A DNA stretch of 64,000 nt, from NCBI RefSeq assembly GCF_002278075.1, contig NZ_CP022990.1, forward strand, positions 1,860,001-1,924,000. The letters are read 5' to 3'. Positions 53,069 to 62,600 of this stretch are shown one piece after another. The notes beneath the pieces were generated by a model. It was not told the DNA's origin. It did no database searches and worked only from the letters and a program-made list of their open reading frames with translations. Position 1 is the stretch's first letter; every line of letters starts with the position of its first letter. The position numbers were made by a program, and so were the translations under genes. The DNA comes from Paraburkholderia aromaticivorans. Its GTDB lineage: Bacteria > Pseudomonadota > Gammaproteobacteria > Burkholderiales > Burkholderiaceae.

Positions 53069-53300
53069 GGGCTAGTCTTGAAGAGCGGAAAAAGCGAAAT
53101 GGTACACGGGTCCGCGGCCGGCGCATGTCGATTAGCGCAAACCGCCGTGCATTCACCGCCATTATCGCCGCTCGATCGCCGTGGATTCCCTACCGTCTGG
53201 AGATGGATTAATTCCCCGAAGAGGGGGAAAGTTTTCTTACCGATTCGCCCGTCGCGATCGTGACAGGCGCCACGCGCCTCCCGTCGAAGAGACCCGGCGA

Positions 53301-54512
53301 TCAGCTCTTCGCCAGCGGACTGCCGTGACGCGAATCCCAGAAGCGAACCACCGACGTGTCGCCCGTGCCGGCGCCCACCACCTGATCCGGCGCACCGCTC
53401 TCGCGCAGCAACGCACGCAGTTCGTTGATGACCGGAAACACCTCGTGATTCCAGTCCGCGCCTTGCGAATCGTGAGCGCGCTGTTCGGCTTCGACGATCT
53501 CGCGGTCTTCCTTGAAAATGCGTTCGGTGAACCACACCAGCAGCGGCCAGGCTAGATTCAACACGCCGGGAATGCCTGGTTTGCGAATCGACAGCAGCCC
53601 GAATGTGCGGTTGGTGCGCTGCTCGCGATCGAGCGGCACGTAGACGATCCACAGATTCATCACCAGCGTCTGCTCGGACGTGCGGATCTGCAGCGTCTGA
53701 TACGGATACTCGGTGCGGATCGTCATCACGTCCTTGTCGTTGTCGCCGCCGGTTTTGCGGCTCTGGCCGAACACGATCGCTTCGCCGATGGGTTGCTGGC
53801 CGGCCATGCGCGCAAAGGTGTAATCGACTTCGACCCAGCCCTCGCCGCGCCGGCGGCCGAGCGAGCGAGCGCGCATCTGCCCCATCTGCTTGCGATGCAG
53901 GAACTGATGGTTCATGTCCATCAGGTTCTCGTGCATGAACGAGTAGTGGCAGTTCACCGGACGGCCGAAGCGGCGCGTCTTGTACTTCTGGTCCGAGACC
54001 GAGCCGAGATCCGGCATGGGCCGTTGCTCGGCCAGAGCGGCATCGCCGGGGAAAACGAAAATCAACCCTTCCACTTCGCGGCATGGATAAGAGCGCACCC
54101 CGTTCGGCAGACGGTCGCGGCCCAGATACGGCACGTCGATGCACTTGCCCGAGCAGTCGTAAGTCCAGCCGTGGTAGCCGCAGCGAATCGATTCGCCGTC
54201 CACCACGCCTTGATGCAACGGCACCTGACGATGCGCGCAGCGATCCTCCAGCGCGAACACCTTGCCCGTTTCCGTGCGCGCCAGCACGATCGGGTCGCCC
54301 GCGAACGTCACACCATGCGTCTTGCCTCGCTTCACCTCATGCGACCACGCAAGCGGATACCAGTAGTCAGGGTGGATGCCGACACGGCGCAGATCGCGCA
54401 CCGGCGCGTCGTTGGCGGCCTGGCCGGGCGCATGAGCGGCTTGTTGTTGCGATGCTGTTTGGGCGGACGGCACCTCGACGGTGTCTTGTTCTAGAGGGGG
54501 AACAGCATGCAT
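53301..54512 (-). CDS. Rieske-type aromatic ring-hydroxylating oxygenase alpha subunit (VanA-like)
   Basis: 403 residues from ATG 54512. Rieske motif C92-x-H94 (RCAHRQVPLH) and C111-x2-H114 (CGYHGW), after a 38-residue flexible N-terminus. Mononuclear iron site in HENLMDMNHQFLHRKQM with two His and later Asp. It resembles VanA-type demethylases and phenoxyacid or carboxylate oxygenases. The matching reductase gene is absent nearby, so electrons must come from elsewhere; the rubredoxin on the same strand is one candidate. Its substrate is unknown. Confidence 0.9.
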   Translation of the reverse strand: MHAVPPLEQDTVEVPSAQTASQQQAAHAPGQAANDAPVRDLRRVGIHPDYWYPLAWSHEVKRGKTHGVTFAGDPIVLARTETGKVFALEDRCAHRQVPLHQGVVDGESIRCGYHGWTYDCSGKCIDVPYLGRDRLPNGVRSYPCREVEGLIFVFPGDAALAEQRPMPDLGSVSDQKYKTRRFGRPVNCHYSFMHENLMDMNHQFLHRKQMGQMRARSLGRRRGEGWVEVDYTFARMAGQQPIGEAIVFGQSRKTGGDNDKDVMTIRTEYPYQTLQIRTSEQTLVMNLWIVYVPLDREQRTNRTFGLLSIRKPGIPGVLNLAWPLLVWFTERIFKEDREIVEAEQRAHDSQGADWNHEVFPVINELRALLRESGAPDQVVGAGTGDTSVVRFWDSRHGSPLAKS

Positions 54513-54704
54513 AGGGGGGTCTCCGTGCACGGGCGGACAGAAGGTTGCCGCCCTGCAGGTTGCGGGCGGCGTCGTCGCCAGTCTACTAGAACCCGACACC
54601 GTATGGGTTCGGTGTCCGCGCACCCACCCTCGGCAGCGCCTGCCTCCGCAAGCGCACCGCCGCGCTATCCTGAACAGTTTGATGACGCGGGAGGCCGCGC
54701 CGCG

Positions 54705-56156
54705 TCAGCCTTCGTCGTGCGCTACGAGCCCGGAGCGGCGCTGCACGCCCCACGACCGTCCACCGCGCAGGAAGTGCAGCCAGCCGAGCGTGGCGCCCAC
54801 GTGCCGCACCAGCTGAAACGTGAACGGTTCGGCGATCGCCGCGAACACCGCCATCCACAAACTGGAGCCGGTCCGCTCGCCGGTCCAGCGCCGATACAGA
54901 TGAATGCTCCACAAATAGAACGCGAGATCGATCGCCGTCTTGAGCCCGATCACACTGAAGATCGACACGACGATCGCGCCATGTCCGCCGAACAGGAATG
55001 CGAGCAGCAACGCAAACGCGGTCAGGCCGTAGATCGGCTGCATGGTGTCGATCGCCTTGACCGGCAGCATCAGCATACCGAGCGCGCCGTAGCGCGGATT
55101 GCCGGTCATGTCGCGGTTCCAGTACTGCGTCTGCAGAAAGCCCGCGAACCAGCGGCGGCGTTGCCGCAGAAAACTGGCGAGATTGTCCGGCGCGTCGGTG
55201 CGGGCATGCGCGTCGCCGACCACGCGCACGTCCCAGCCAAGGCCATGGTCGACCGAATAGCGGCGCAGCCGGTGAATCAGCTCGTAGTCTTCGACCAGGC
55301 ACTGCGGATCGAAACCGCCCACGTCGATGAGCGCATCGCGCTTGAACGACGCGAAGGCGCCTGAAATGAGCAGCAGACTGTCGGCGCGCATCCACGCAAA
55401 ACGGGCGATGAAGTTGCGCATGTACTCGTAGGTCTGGAACCACTCGAACACGCGCCCCGAGACCGACTTGCCGCACACCGGCACCAGAATGCCGGCCGCT
55501 GCGACCAGCTTCGGTTCGCTCGCGAAAGCGGCGCGCATGGCGTAGGTGGCGTCGTCATCGAGCAGGGTGTCGGCGTCGACCGTCATGACGGTTTCCGTGG
55601 TCGTCACGGTGATCGCGGCATTCAGCGCGCGAGCCTTGCCGCCGTGCGGCACGCGCAGCCAGAACAGGTTCGGATACAACGCGCTCGGTGCGCTCAGCAC
55701 GCCGTCGGCGGCCGCGGTGAGTCCGAAGCGCCCGGTGAGCAGCTCGCGGGTCGAATCGGTGGAGCCGTCGTCGGCAATCACGATTTGCGCCGGTCCATGC
55801 GTTTGCCGCAGCAGCGCGGCGAGCGTTACGGGCAGCACGGCCGCTTCGTTATGCGACGCCACGATCACGCCCATGGCCGGCAGGCTGCGCCGCTCGAACT
55901 CCGGCTCGAGCGGCGGTGTACGCCGCATCAGCGGCAGCGTTTTCCACGTGACGAACGCCAGCAGCAGCGTGTCGTACACCACGTAGGCAATGCCCGTCGA
56001 CCACGCCAGCGCACCCTGCAGAAAGAAGGCGCGCGTGAACAGCAGCAGCCACAACACGACCACGCTCAGATGAATCATCGTACTCAACGCAGTCGTGCGA
56101 CGCGGCACAATGCGCGGCGACGCGAGCGCGAGAGCCTGTTCAAGAGTTTTCTTCAA
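54705..56156 (-). CDS. Membrane glycosyltransferase family 2
   Basis: 483 residues. N-terminal helices (STMIHLSVVVLWLLLFTRAF and a second) are followed by a GT2 domain (about 90-330: MGVIVASHNEAAVLPVTLAA, QIVIADDGSTDSTRELL, VMTVDADTLLDDDATYAM, LVEDYELIHRL) with the final QRRRWFAGFL processivity motif, then three C-terminal helices. Layout fits processive or lipid-linked GT2 enzymes such as those making poly-beta-1,6-glucosamine, though no export genes are adjacent. Its product is unknown. Confidence 0.85.
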   Translation of the reverse strand: MKKTLEQALALASPRIVPRRTTALSTMIHLSVVVLWLLLFTRAFFLQGALAWSTGIAYVVYDTLLLAFVTWKTLPLMRRTPPLEPEFERRSLPAMGVIVASHNEAAVLPVTLAALLRQTHGPAQIVIADDGSTDSTRELLTGRFGLTAAADGVLSAPSALYPNLFWLRVPHGGKARALNAAITVTTTETVMTVDADTLLDDDATYAMRAAFASEPKLVAAAGILVPVCGKSVSGRVFEWFQTYEYMRNFIARFAWMRADSLLLISGAFASFKRDALIDVGGFDPQCLVEDYELIHRLRRYSVDHGLGWDVRVVGDAHARTDAPDNLASFLRQRRRWFAGFLQTQYWNRDMTGNPRYGALGMLMLPVKAIDTMQPIYGLTAFALLLAFLFGGHGAIVVSIFSVIGLKTAIDLAFYLWSIHLYRRWTGERTGSSLWMAVFAAIAEPFTFQLVRHVGATLGWLHFLRGGRSWGVQRRSGLVAHDEG

Positions 56157-56211
56157 AATGACTGCCGGATAGTCGGTGTTGGGATTGGGGTGGTTAAGGG
56201 GACAGCCGCGC

Positions 56212-56811
56212 TTACGGCACCATGCGCTTCAGAACCGACTTGCGATCGATCCACTGATGCTTCAACGCGCCGCCGATATGCATCGCCAGCAGCGCATAGA
56301 GCGCGTAGCCGAGCCAGGTATGCAACGCGCCGAAGCGATCGTGCAAGGTCTCCTTGAGCGCCGGATCGAGGGTCATCACATAGCCGATGCGCGGCCAGGG
56401 AAACAGGTTGAACAGCCTCATGGGGTGCGTCGCCGCGTCTTTCCATGCGGAATCGTGCAGCCAGCCGGACAGCGGCAGCGCAATCATCAGCAGATACAGC
56501 AGAAAATGCGCAACGTGCGCGGCGATCTTTTCCCACGACGGAAATTCGCGCGGCAATGGCGGCGGCTTGTGCGACCCACGCCACAAGATGCGCATGAGCG
56601 CGAGACCGAGCACCGTGATCCCGATCGACTTGTGGGTATCGACCACCGGACGCACCCAGTCGTCCGGCAGCGATTCCGCGCTCAGGCCGAGCACCACGTT
56701 GCCGATCATCAGCAGCGCGATCAGCCAGTGCAGCACCATGGCCGTGCGGGTATAACGGGACGGCACCGGCGTGCCGCTCGAATCGGTTAAAGAGTCGGCG
56801 TGCGTATTCAT
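56212..56811 (-). CDS. Cytochrome b561
   Basis: 199 residues from ATG 56811. Four membrane helices with heme His: MVLHWLIALLMIGNVVLGL, VDTHKSIGITVLGLALMRIL, EKIAAHVAHFLLYLLMIALP, and GYALYALLAMHIGGALKHQW. This is the CybB-type cytochrome b561 that moves electrons from the quinone pool, sometimes to superoxide. It follows the GT2 gene by 55 bases on the same strand; the link is unclear. Confidence 0.9.
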   Translation of the reverse strand: MNTHADSLTDSSGTPVPSRYTRTAMVLHWLIALLMIGNVVLGLSAESLPDDWVRPVVDTHKSIGITVLGLALMRILWRGSHKPPPLPREFPSWEKIAAHVAHFLLYLLMIALPLSGWLHDSAWKDAATHPMRLFNLFPWPRIGYVMTLDPALKETLHDRFGALHTWLGYALYALLAMHIGGALKHQWIDRKSVLKRMVP

Positions 56812-56998
56812 GGTTGTTCCGTCCGCGGATGCATTGCCGCGAAAGCTGTCTAAAAATCCGGCCATGCCGCGGCAGATTCGGCGACGCAGCACCGCAGCCC
56901 GGTAGGGAAACGCCCTAGTGTGCGGCTTTATTCCGCCAGGCGCTTAACAGTATGTTTCAGATTATTTCGCGCACGCGGCACACAGGGGCGACTGCGTC

Positions 56999-57805
56999 CT
57001 AACTGTGCGCTGTCTCGCGCCGCGCGATCAGCGCGGTCGACTCGATCCGCTCCTCGAGCCAGCCGTTGGTTGCATGCGCATCCAGTAGCTGCCGGATGCG
57101 CGCCTGCAGCTCGTCCAGCCGCGCGCCGAGCCGTTCGCGCGACAGGCTCGACATCGACAAGGGCCGCGCGATCAGCGATTCGACCGGCGTCCGCCGCGTT
57201 TCGACAATCGACACGCGCTCGAGCGACGGAAATGACGACTTCGCGAGCACCGTGTCGTGGCTCTCCCAGTCGTCCGACTTGCGCTGCACGCGCGCCGGGT
57301 CGCTCTGCGCGTACTCTTCGAGCAGCCCTTGGTATGGCGCGAGCCAGGCAATCGGCGCGTCGGTCACGATCGCCGTCGAAAACAGCGCGACCGCGCCTTC
57401 CGGTTCGATCAGCGCATCGAGCCGCGCGAGCGTATCGGGCCGGTCCATCCAGTGAAACGCCCGCCCGATGACAGCCAGCCGGAAGCACCCGAAAGCCGGC
57501 GACAGATCATACGAGCTGCCCTCGCGATATTCGATATTCGGCGCAATCCCGGCGCCCAGGCCTGCCGCGATGCGCAGCATTTCCGGCTCGGGGTCGAGCG
57601 CCAGACCCGAACCGACCCAGGAGGAAAGCGCGAGCGACAGTTGCCCCGGCCCGCAGCCGAGATCGAGCAGCCGGTGCGAGCCGCCGAGCCCGCAGGACTG
57701 CGCGACACGGCGAATCAAGCGCGGTGAATAGGGCGGACGGCCCGCCAGGTAATGCGCGGCGTTGGTTTTGAAACGGTCGGGGACGAACGGAATCGGAGCG
57801 GTCAT
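56999..57805 (-). CDS. Class I SAM-dependent methyltransferase
   Basis: 268 residues from ATG 57805 with AGGAAC upstream. Motif I HRLLDLGCGPGQLSLALSS near 45-63, then the short LDPEPEMLRIA acidic strand. It resembles small-molecule methyltransferases of the UbiE/biotin-synthesis type. The middle FHWMDRPDTLARLDALIEPE is typical of post-motif I. Substrate unknown. It lies between the cytochrome b561 gene and the lipid module. Confidence 0.85.
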   Translation of the reverse strand: MTAPIPFVPDRFKTNAAHYLAGRPPYSPRLIRRVAQSCGLGGSHRLLDLGCGPGQLSLALSSWVGSGLALDPEPEMLRIAAGLGAGIAPNIEYREGSSYDLSPAFGCFRLAVIGRAFHWMDRPDTLARLDALIEPEGAVALFSTAIVTDAPIAWLAPYQGLLEEYAQSDPARVQRKSDDWESHDTVLAKSSFPSLERVSIVETRRTPVESLIARPLSMSSLSRERLGARLDELQARIRQLLDAHATNGWLEERIESTALIARRETAHS

Positions 57806-58105
57806 CGGCAGTTCCTGGCAGGTGGGTGGCGGCAACGGGCAAGCGAACAGAACGCCATTGTCGTGGCTGCGGCGTATTTCCGCCGATGTTGCCATGCAAT
57901 TCGGTCAGGTCGGGTGCCGATACCTGGGGATCGATCCGGGTTGGATACGCCTATCGCCGCGCAGTTTCCGGCAACACGACAAAAACGTCAGCGCGGCTCC
58001 CGCGAGACGGCGTCCAGCACGGGGCCGGGCGCTCGAACACCTTGAGACGCGGCCCGCGCGGCGCAGTCCGCCCGTTCGACGGTTCGGGGACGCGGCCAGC
58101 CGCCG
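57806..58105. other. Gap without recognised gene
   Basis: 300 bases between a methyltransferase start and the CFA-like gene stop. Only short shadows of other frames are present. No strong hairpin terminator was seen for the upstream unit. Confidence 0.35.
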
Positions 58106-59206
58106 TCAACGCTTCACGAACCGATAATGCCCGACGCCCCATTCGTTTCCCTTCGCGTAGCCGAACAGCTCGGCCACGGCCATATAGAACATGCGCCAGC
58201 GTTGCAGCCATACGGCCGCATCGCGCGCGCCGTAGGTGTCCACGAGCATCGGCATCACGCGGTCACGTGCCGCGTCGAGCGCGGCGAGCCAATGATTCGC
58301 CGTGCGCTCGTAATGCGTGCCGCTCACCCACCACTGGCGCTCCATGCGCAGATCGTCCTGGAAATTGAGCAGCAGCGCCTCAGACGGCATCGTGCCGCCG
58401 GTGAAGAAATACTTCGACATCCAGTCGCTGCCGTCCTCCACCTGAAAGTGATACGCCAGCGTGCGATGCACGAAGATATGCACGAACAGCTTCGCGTCAT
58501 CGCGCATCCAGCGCGCGATTTTCGCGAGCAGCAAGCCGTAGTTTTTCATATGCTCGAACATCTCGATCGACACCACGCGATCAAAGCCGCCGCCCAGCTG
58601 CGCGTCGTCGAATTCGAAATCGACGATGTTGCCCGTGACCACCAAGAGGTTGTGCAAGCCCGCCTGCGCCGCACGCGCTTCAATGAACGTGCGCTGCCCA
58701 TGCGAGTTCGATAGCGCGACGATCCGCGAATGCGGATATCGCGCCGCCAGCCATAACGACAGCGAACCCCAGCCGCAGCCGAGATCGAGAATCCGCTGAC
58801 CGTCGGCCAGTTGCGCGCGCTCCGCGTAGCGTTCGAGCATGGCGGCCTCGGCTTGCGCGAGCGTCTCGCTGCCGCTCGGATACAGGCAGCATGAATACTT
58901 CAAATGCGGCCCGAGATGCGCGTGAAAGAACGACGCCGGCACCTCGTAATGCTGCGTGTTGGCGGCTTGTGTTTCGATGGCGATCGGGCTCGCCCGCAGC
59001 TCGTCGAGCAAACGGTTGAGCCGTTGCGCGCGCGCTTCGCCGTGATCGAGCGCTTCGTCGCGCAAGCGCTGACGCATCAACTGCCGCATGCCGAAACGGA
59101 TCACGCCGTCGGGCAGCCAGCCCCGTTCGCAGCTCTGGATGAGCCAGCCATCGCCGGCTTCGGCGGGCGACGGCGGCAAGGTGTGGCCGGTGGTGGAAAG
59201 GCTCAT
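58106..59206 (-). CDS. Cyclopropane-fatty-acyl-phospholipid synthase-like methyltransferase
   Basis: 366 residues of the CFA synthase/Mycolic acid methyltransferase family. SAM site ILDLGCGWGSLSLWLAARY near 145-163 and later motif SIEMFEHMKNYGLLLAKIA; bicarbonate/His site in HYEVPASFFHAHLGPHLKYS near 88-107 and the later EDGSDWMSKYFFTGGTMPS. It adds a methylene or methyl group to unsaturated acyl chains. The next upstream gene encodes a DUF1295 protein and the one before it a lipocalin, all on this strand, as in known fatty-acid-modification clusters. Confidence 0.9.
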   Translation of the reverse strand: MSLSTTGHTLPPSPAEAGDGWLIQSCERGWLPDGVIRFGMRQLMRQRLRDEALDHGEARAQRLNRLLDELRASPIAIETQAANTQHYEVPASFFHAHLGPHLKYSCCLYPSGSETLAQAEAAMLERYAERAQLADGQRILDLGCGWGSLSLWLAARYPHSRIVALSNSHGQRTFIEARAAQAGLHNLLVVTGNIVDFEFDDAQLGGGFDRVVSIEMFEHMKNYGLLLAKIARWMRDDAKLFVHIFVHRTLAYHFQVEDGSDWMSKYFFTGGTMPSEALLLNFQDDLRMERQWWVSGTHYERTANHWLAALDAARDRVMPMLVDTYGARDAAVWLQRWRMFYMAVAELFGYAKGNEWGVGHYRFVKR

Positions 59207-59271
59207 GAGACTGACTCCCTATCGTTTTCTCGCGTGTGCTTTGAAGGCGCGCTTGCGCCCTGCGTGGCTGT

Positions 59272-60048
59272 TCAACGCCGCGGTGGCCACGGAATCAGCG
59301 CACTGGTGGTGCGCATGTAGTCGGCGTAACCAGGGCGTCGACTGGCCATGCTTGCTTCGAGCAGCGGGATGCCGGAGAGCTTCAGCAAAAGAAAAGCCAT
59401 CAGTACGGGTGGCAGCAACGTGAACCAGCCCCACGGCGTGCCGCCCGACAGCGCGATATACGCGAACCAATGCACGCATTCGAAGAAGTAATTCGGATGC
59501 CGCGAGTAACGCCATAAGCCGACGCGGCACACGGTGTCGCGATTGGCCGGATCGGCCTTGAAGTCGCGCAACTGGCGGTCCGCCATGCCTTCGCCGGCCA
59601 CCGAGACGATCCACACCGCCACGGCCAGCACGCTCCATTCGGTGGCCGGCGCGGTGCTGCGATACGAAGGCACCAGAAACGCGATCGACAGCAGCATCGA
59701 AATCACGACTTGCAACTGGAAAAACCAGAACATCTTGCTCGCCGCCTTGTCGCCCCATTCTTCACGGAAGCGGCGATAGCGCGCGTCTTCCGACTTGCCG
59801 GCATTGCGTTTCCACAGATGCGAACCGAGCCGCACGCCCCAGATCAAACCGCCCAGCGCGCTCAGTGCGCGCGAGACCGGGTCGCCGGTGCCGAGCGCGG
59901 CATAGAGCAACGCAACGAGGCCGAGCGAATACGCCCAGATGGGGTCGACCATTCCGGCGTTTTCGGTCTTCAACTGCCACGCCCAGGCCGCGCTGAAAAT
60001 CACGACGAGGCCGATCAGGGCAATCACGGCGGCGGCAAGTGGCGGCAT
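59272..60048 (-). CDS. DUF1295 membrane protein
   Basis: 258 residues from ATG 60048 behind GAGGA. About six hydrophobic segments (LAAAVIALIGLVVIFSAAWA, MFWFFQLQVVISMLLSIAF). The C-terminus GLWRYSRHPNYFFECVHWFAY is the steroid-5-alpha-reductase/isoprenylcysteine-methyltransferase-type motif of DUF1295. It sits 65 bases upstream of the CFA-like gene, same strand. It may reduce or saturate the modified acyl chain; this is inferred from placement. Confidence 0.85.
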   Translation of the reverse strand: MPPLAAAVIALIGLVVIFSAAWAWQLKTENAGMVDPIWAYSLGLVALLYAALGTGDPVSRALSALGGLIWGVRLGSHLWKRNAGKSEDARYRRFREEWGDKAASKMFWFFQLQVVISMLLSIAFLVPSYRSTAPATEWSVLAVAVWIVSVAGEGMADRQLRDFKADPANRDTVCRVGLWRYSRHPNYFFECVHWFAYIALSGGTPWGWFTLLPPVLMAFLLLKLSGIPLLEASMASRRPGYADYMRTTSALIPWPPRR

Positions 60049-60118
60049 GGGGTCCTCGTTCAACGGCTGTGCGGGTTATACGCTTCGAAAGCGGGTTCGG
60101 ATGCGGCGGGCGCACCCG

Positions 60119-60727
60119 CTAGTCTTTGTCGCCCGGCGACGCGAAGCCTGCCTGGCCCAGTTGATCCGGCCGCTGCGGCACGCGCCTGAAGCGCGAGGTG
60201 TCGTAGCCCATCGCGTCGAGCCGAGCCAGCAAGCCCCAATACGTTTCGTCGCTCATGTCCGGTTCGCGCGAAAAAATCCAGCCCAGGTTTTTGCCGGGAT
60301 AACCGAGGATCGTGTAGCGATAGTCTGGATCGACGTAGAGGGTCAACTGCGTTACGTGGATGGGCCAGAACAGTTGCACGCTCCATTCGCCGCCGTTTGT
60401 GCCGGGCACTGGCGTATCGAGAAATTGATAATGCTTTTCCTCGGCGTCGAAACGCTTCTTGCGGCCGTAGTACGAATCCTCGATTTTGCCGTCGGCGCGC
60501 AATTTCCATTCCGCGCGGCTGGCCACCATGTCGCGCTCGGCGAAATACGGAATGTTCGCGATGATGTACCAGCGGCCCATATAGCGCGGCAGGTCGACCG
60601 GCACCGTGGAGAGCGGTTCGCTCGCGCGCGGGTTGGGATTGGGCGGATCGTTGGAGCAACCCGCAAGGGACAACAGCAGAACAGTCGCAACGGCAACGGC
60701 GACGGTGGTACGGACAGCACGGCGCAT
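60119..60727 (-). CDS. Lipocalin lipoprotein (Blc-like)
   Basis: 202 residues from ATG 60727. Lipoprotein signal VATVLLLSLAGCSNDPP, then the lipocalin motif YMGRWYIIANIPYFAERD near 49-66 and SYYGRKKRFDAEEKHYQF, ending with GWIFSREPDMSDETYWGLL. It is like the bacterial lipocalin Blc, an outer-membrane protein binding fatty acids or lysophospholipids. It is the upstream gene of the CFA-like/DUF1295 set on this strand and is divergent from an EamA transporter. Confidence 0.9.
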   Translation of the reverse strand: MRRAVRTTVAVAVATVLLLSLAGCSNDPPNPNPRASEPLSTVPVDLPRYMGRWYIIANIPYFAERDMVASRAEWKLRADGKIEDSYYGRKKRFDAEEKHYQFLDTPVPGTNGGEWSVQLFWPIHVTQLTLYVDPDYRYTILGYPGKNLGWIFSREPDMSDETYWGLLARLDAMGYDTSRFRRVPQRPDQLGQAGFASPGDKD

Positions 60728-61016
60728 GGCGATGGCCTCGAACGTGGCGGCAATAAACGTATTACGTTCGATGGGGCCGGATGGATGCGCACGCCGGCCG
60801 CGAATCCGCGCGGCGACACCGCAAAGCGTGACCACCAAACATTCGGCGCACGTGGGACAGACTCCGGTGCGGTGCCCCCGAGCCGGCGAGTCTCGCCGAA
60901 CTTGCACGCGTTCCGGGATTTTCCGTCCGGACACCTGTTCAGCGAACCGTAATCCGTGGCATCCGGTTAGCATTGTCGTGTCTGCAACGCCAACATCTAC
61001 GCGAATCACCCCGCCC

Positions 61017-62081
61017 ATGCCTTTCCGCTTCAATGCCGCATTCACGGCCTTGCTCGCCGCCGCCCTGTTCGGCGCGACCACCCCGCTCGCCAAAGCGCTG
61101 CTCGGCTCGCTTTCGCCGTTCCTGCTTGCCGGGCTGTTCTATCTCGGCAGCGGCGCCGGCCTTGCCGCCCTGATTCTGGCGCGCCGGCTCAGAGGCAGGC
61201 GCGCCGGGCAACCCGCCGACCACAGCCGCTTCCCAATACGCCAAGTACCCTGGCTGGCCGGCGCGATCGCGGCCGGCGGCATCGCGGGGCCGGCCTTATT
61301 GATGCTGGGTTTGAAGACCACGCCGGCCGCCACCGGTTCGCTGCTGCTCAATCTGGAAGGCGTGTTCACCGCGCTGATCGCCTGGATCGTGTTTCGCGAG
61401 AATGTCGACGTGCAGGTGTTCCTCGGCATGGCCGCGATCGTCGCGGGCGGCGTCGCACTGTCCTGGCAGCCAGCTGCGGCGGGCCTGCCGGCCGGCACGC
61501 TGCTGCTGATCGGCGCGTGCGCGTGCTGGGCCGTCGACAACAACCTCACCCGCAAGGTGTCGGCGCACGACGCCATGTTCATCGCCTGCATAAAAGGGCT
61601 CGTTGCCGGTTCGGTCAACGTGGCGCTCGCGTTGATGCTCGGCGCCGCATGGCCCAAGGTTTGGACCGTCGCGCTTGCCATGCTCACGGGCTTTGCGGGC
61701 TACGGCGTCAGTCTCGTGCTGTTCGTCGTTGCACTGCGCAACCTCGGCACTGCGCGCACGGGCGCGTATTTCTCGGTCGCTCCGCTGTTCGGCGTGACCT
61801 TGTCGTGGCTGCTTTGGCCGAAACTCCCGCCGCCGTTGTTCTGGATCGCCGCCGCGTTGATGACACTGGGCGTATGGCTGCACATTCGCGAACGTCATGA
61901 GCACCCGCATACGCACGATCCGCTCGAGCACACGCACCATCACCGGCACGACGCTCATCATCAGCACGAGCACGATTTCGCGTGGGACGGCGTCGAGCCG
62001 CACACTCATCCACACCGCCACGCACCCATTACGCACGCGCATGCGCATTTCCCGGATATTCACCACCGGCATACACATTGA
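61017..62081 (+). CDS. EamA/DMT transporter with His-rich C-terminal tail
   Basis: 354 residues from ATG 61017. About ten membrane segments in two EamA repeats (FTALLAAALFGATTPLAKAL, VLDNNLTRKVSAHDAMFIA region, PLFGVTLSWLLWPKLPPPLF). The last 66 residues, after VWLHIRER, carry about 25 His (HEHPHTHDPLEHTHHHRHD and PHTHPHRHAPITHAHAH). The tail may bind Zn, Ni or Co, or sense pH, in the cytosol or periplasm. DMT members move amino acids, nucleotide sugars or metabolites, so the substrate is unknown. The tail makes metal homeostasis worth testing. Confidence 0.9.
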   Translation: MPFRFNAAFTALLAAALFGATTPLAKALLGSLSPFLLAGLFYLGSGAGLAALILARRLRGRRAGQPADHSRFPIRQVPWLAGAIAAGGIAGPALLMLGLKTTPAATGSLLLNLEGVFTALIAWIVFRENVDVQVFLGMAAIVAGGVALSWQPAAAGLPAGTLLLIGACACWAVDNNLTRKVSAHDAMFIACIKGLVAGSVNVALALMLGAAWPKVWTVALAMLTGFAGYGVSLVLFVVALRNLGTARTGAYFSVAPLFGVTLSWLLWPKLPPPLFWIAAALMTLGVWLHIRERHEHPHTHDPLEHTHHHRHDAHHQHEHDFAWDGVEPHTHPHRHAPITHAHAHFPDIHHRHTH

Positions 62082-62257
62082 TTTTCCGGACAACCGTGCC
62101 GCACAGACACTTGCCGCATCGCAAGACAAAAATCTCTGTGACTCGAATCATGCGATAGATCGATTCAATTGGCATGGTCGCGCGTCGCATCCTCTAATGG
62201 AACTCCTGCTGTCCGCGCCTTGTCCGTCTAACCCGCCTGGCATACCTGGAGATACGC

Positions 62258-62461
62258 ATGTCACAACCCGAGCCTAACGTAGACGAATTGGTGAAAAGCA
62301 TCGCCGAGGAAACCGACACGCCGACGGAAACGGTCTCGAAGCTGTATGCGGATATTGTGGCCGTCTATCGGCAGGACGCACGTGTGTTCGATTACGTGCC
62401 GCTCTTTGCTGCCAAAAAAGTCCGCGATCAACTGCGCGGTAGTTCGAATCGTCGACACTGA
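62258..62461 (+). CDS. DUF3562 domain protein
   Basis: 67 residues: VDELVKSIAEETDTPTETVS, then YADIVAVYRQDARVFDYVP and LFAAKKVRDQLR. This is the DUF3562 family, small, highly helical, common in Burkholderia with no known function. A ribosome site GGAGATAC precedes its ATG by 5 bases. It lies in its own unit between the EamA gene and the FAD oxidase. Confidence 0.8.
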   Translation: MSQPEPNVDELVKSIAEETDTPTETVSKLYADIVAVYRQDARVFDYVPLFAAKKVRDQLRGSSNRRH

Positions 62462-62600
62462 CACGGCGGCGCGCGCAGACCACTGCCCGCGCGCCAGCGT
62501 TTCGCCTCGATTGACTCGCGCGCGGATGTACACGACGCGCGCCGATTATTTTTCCGACTGCTAGACTCTGACCCAGGACCATCGACTGGGGGGAGTTGGC

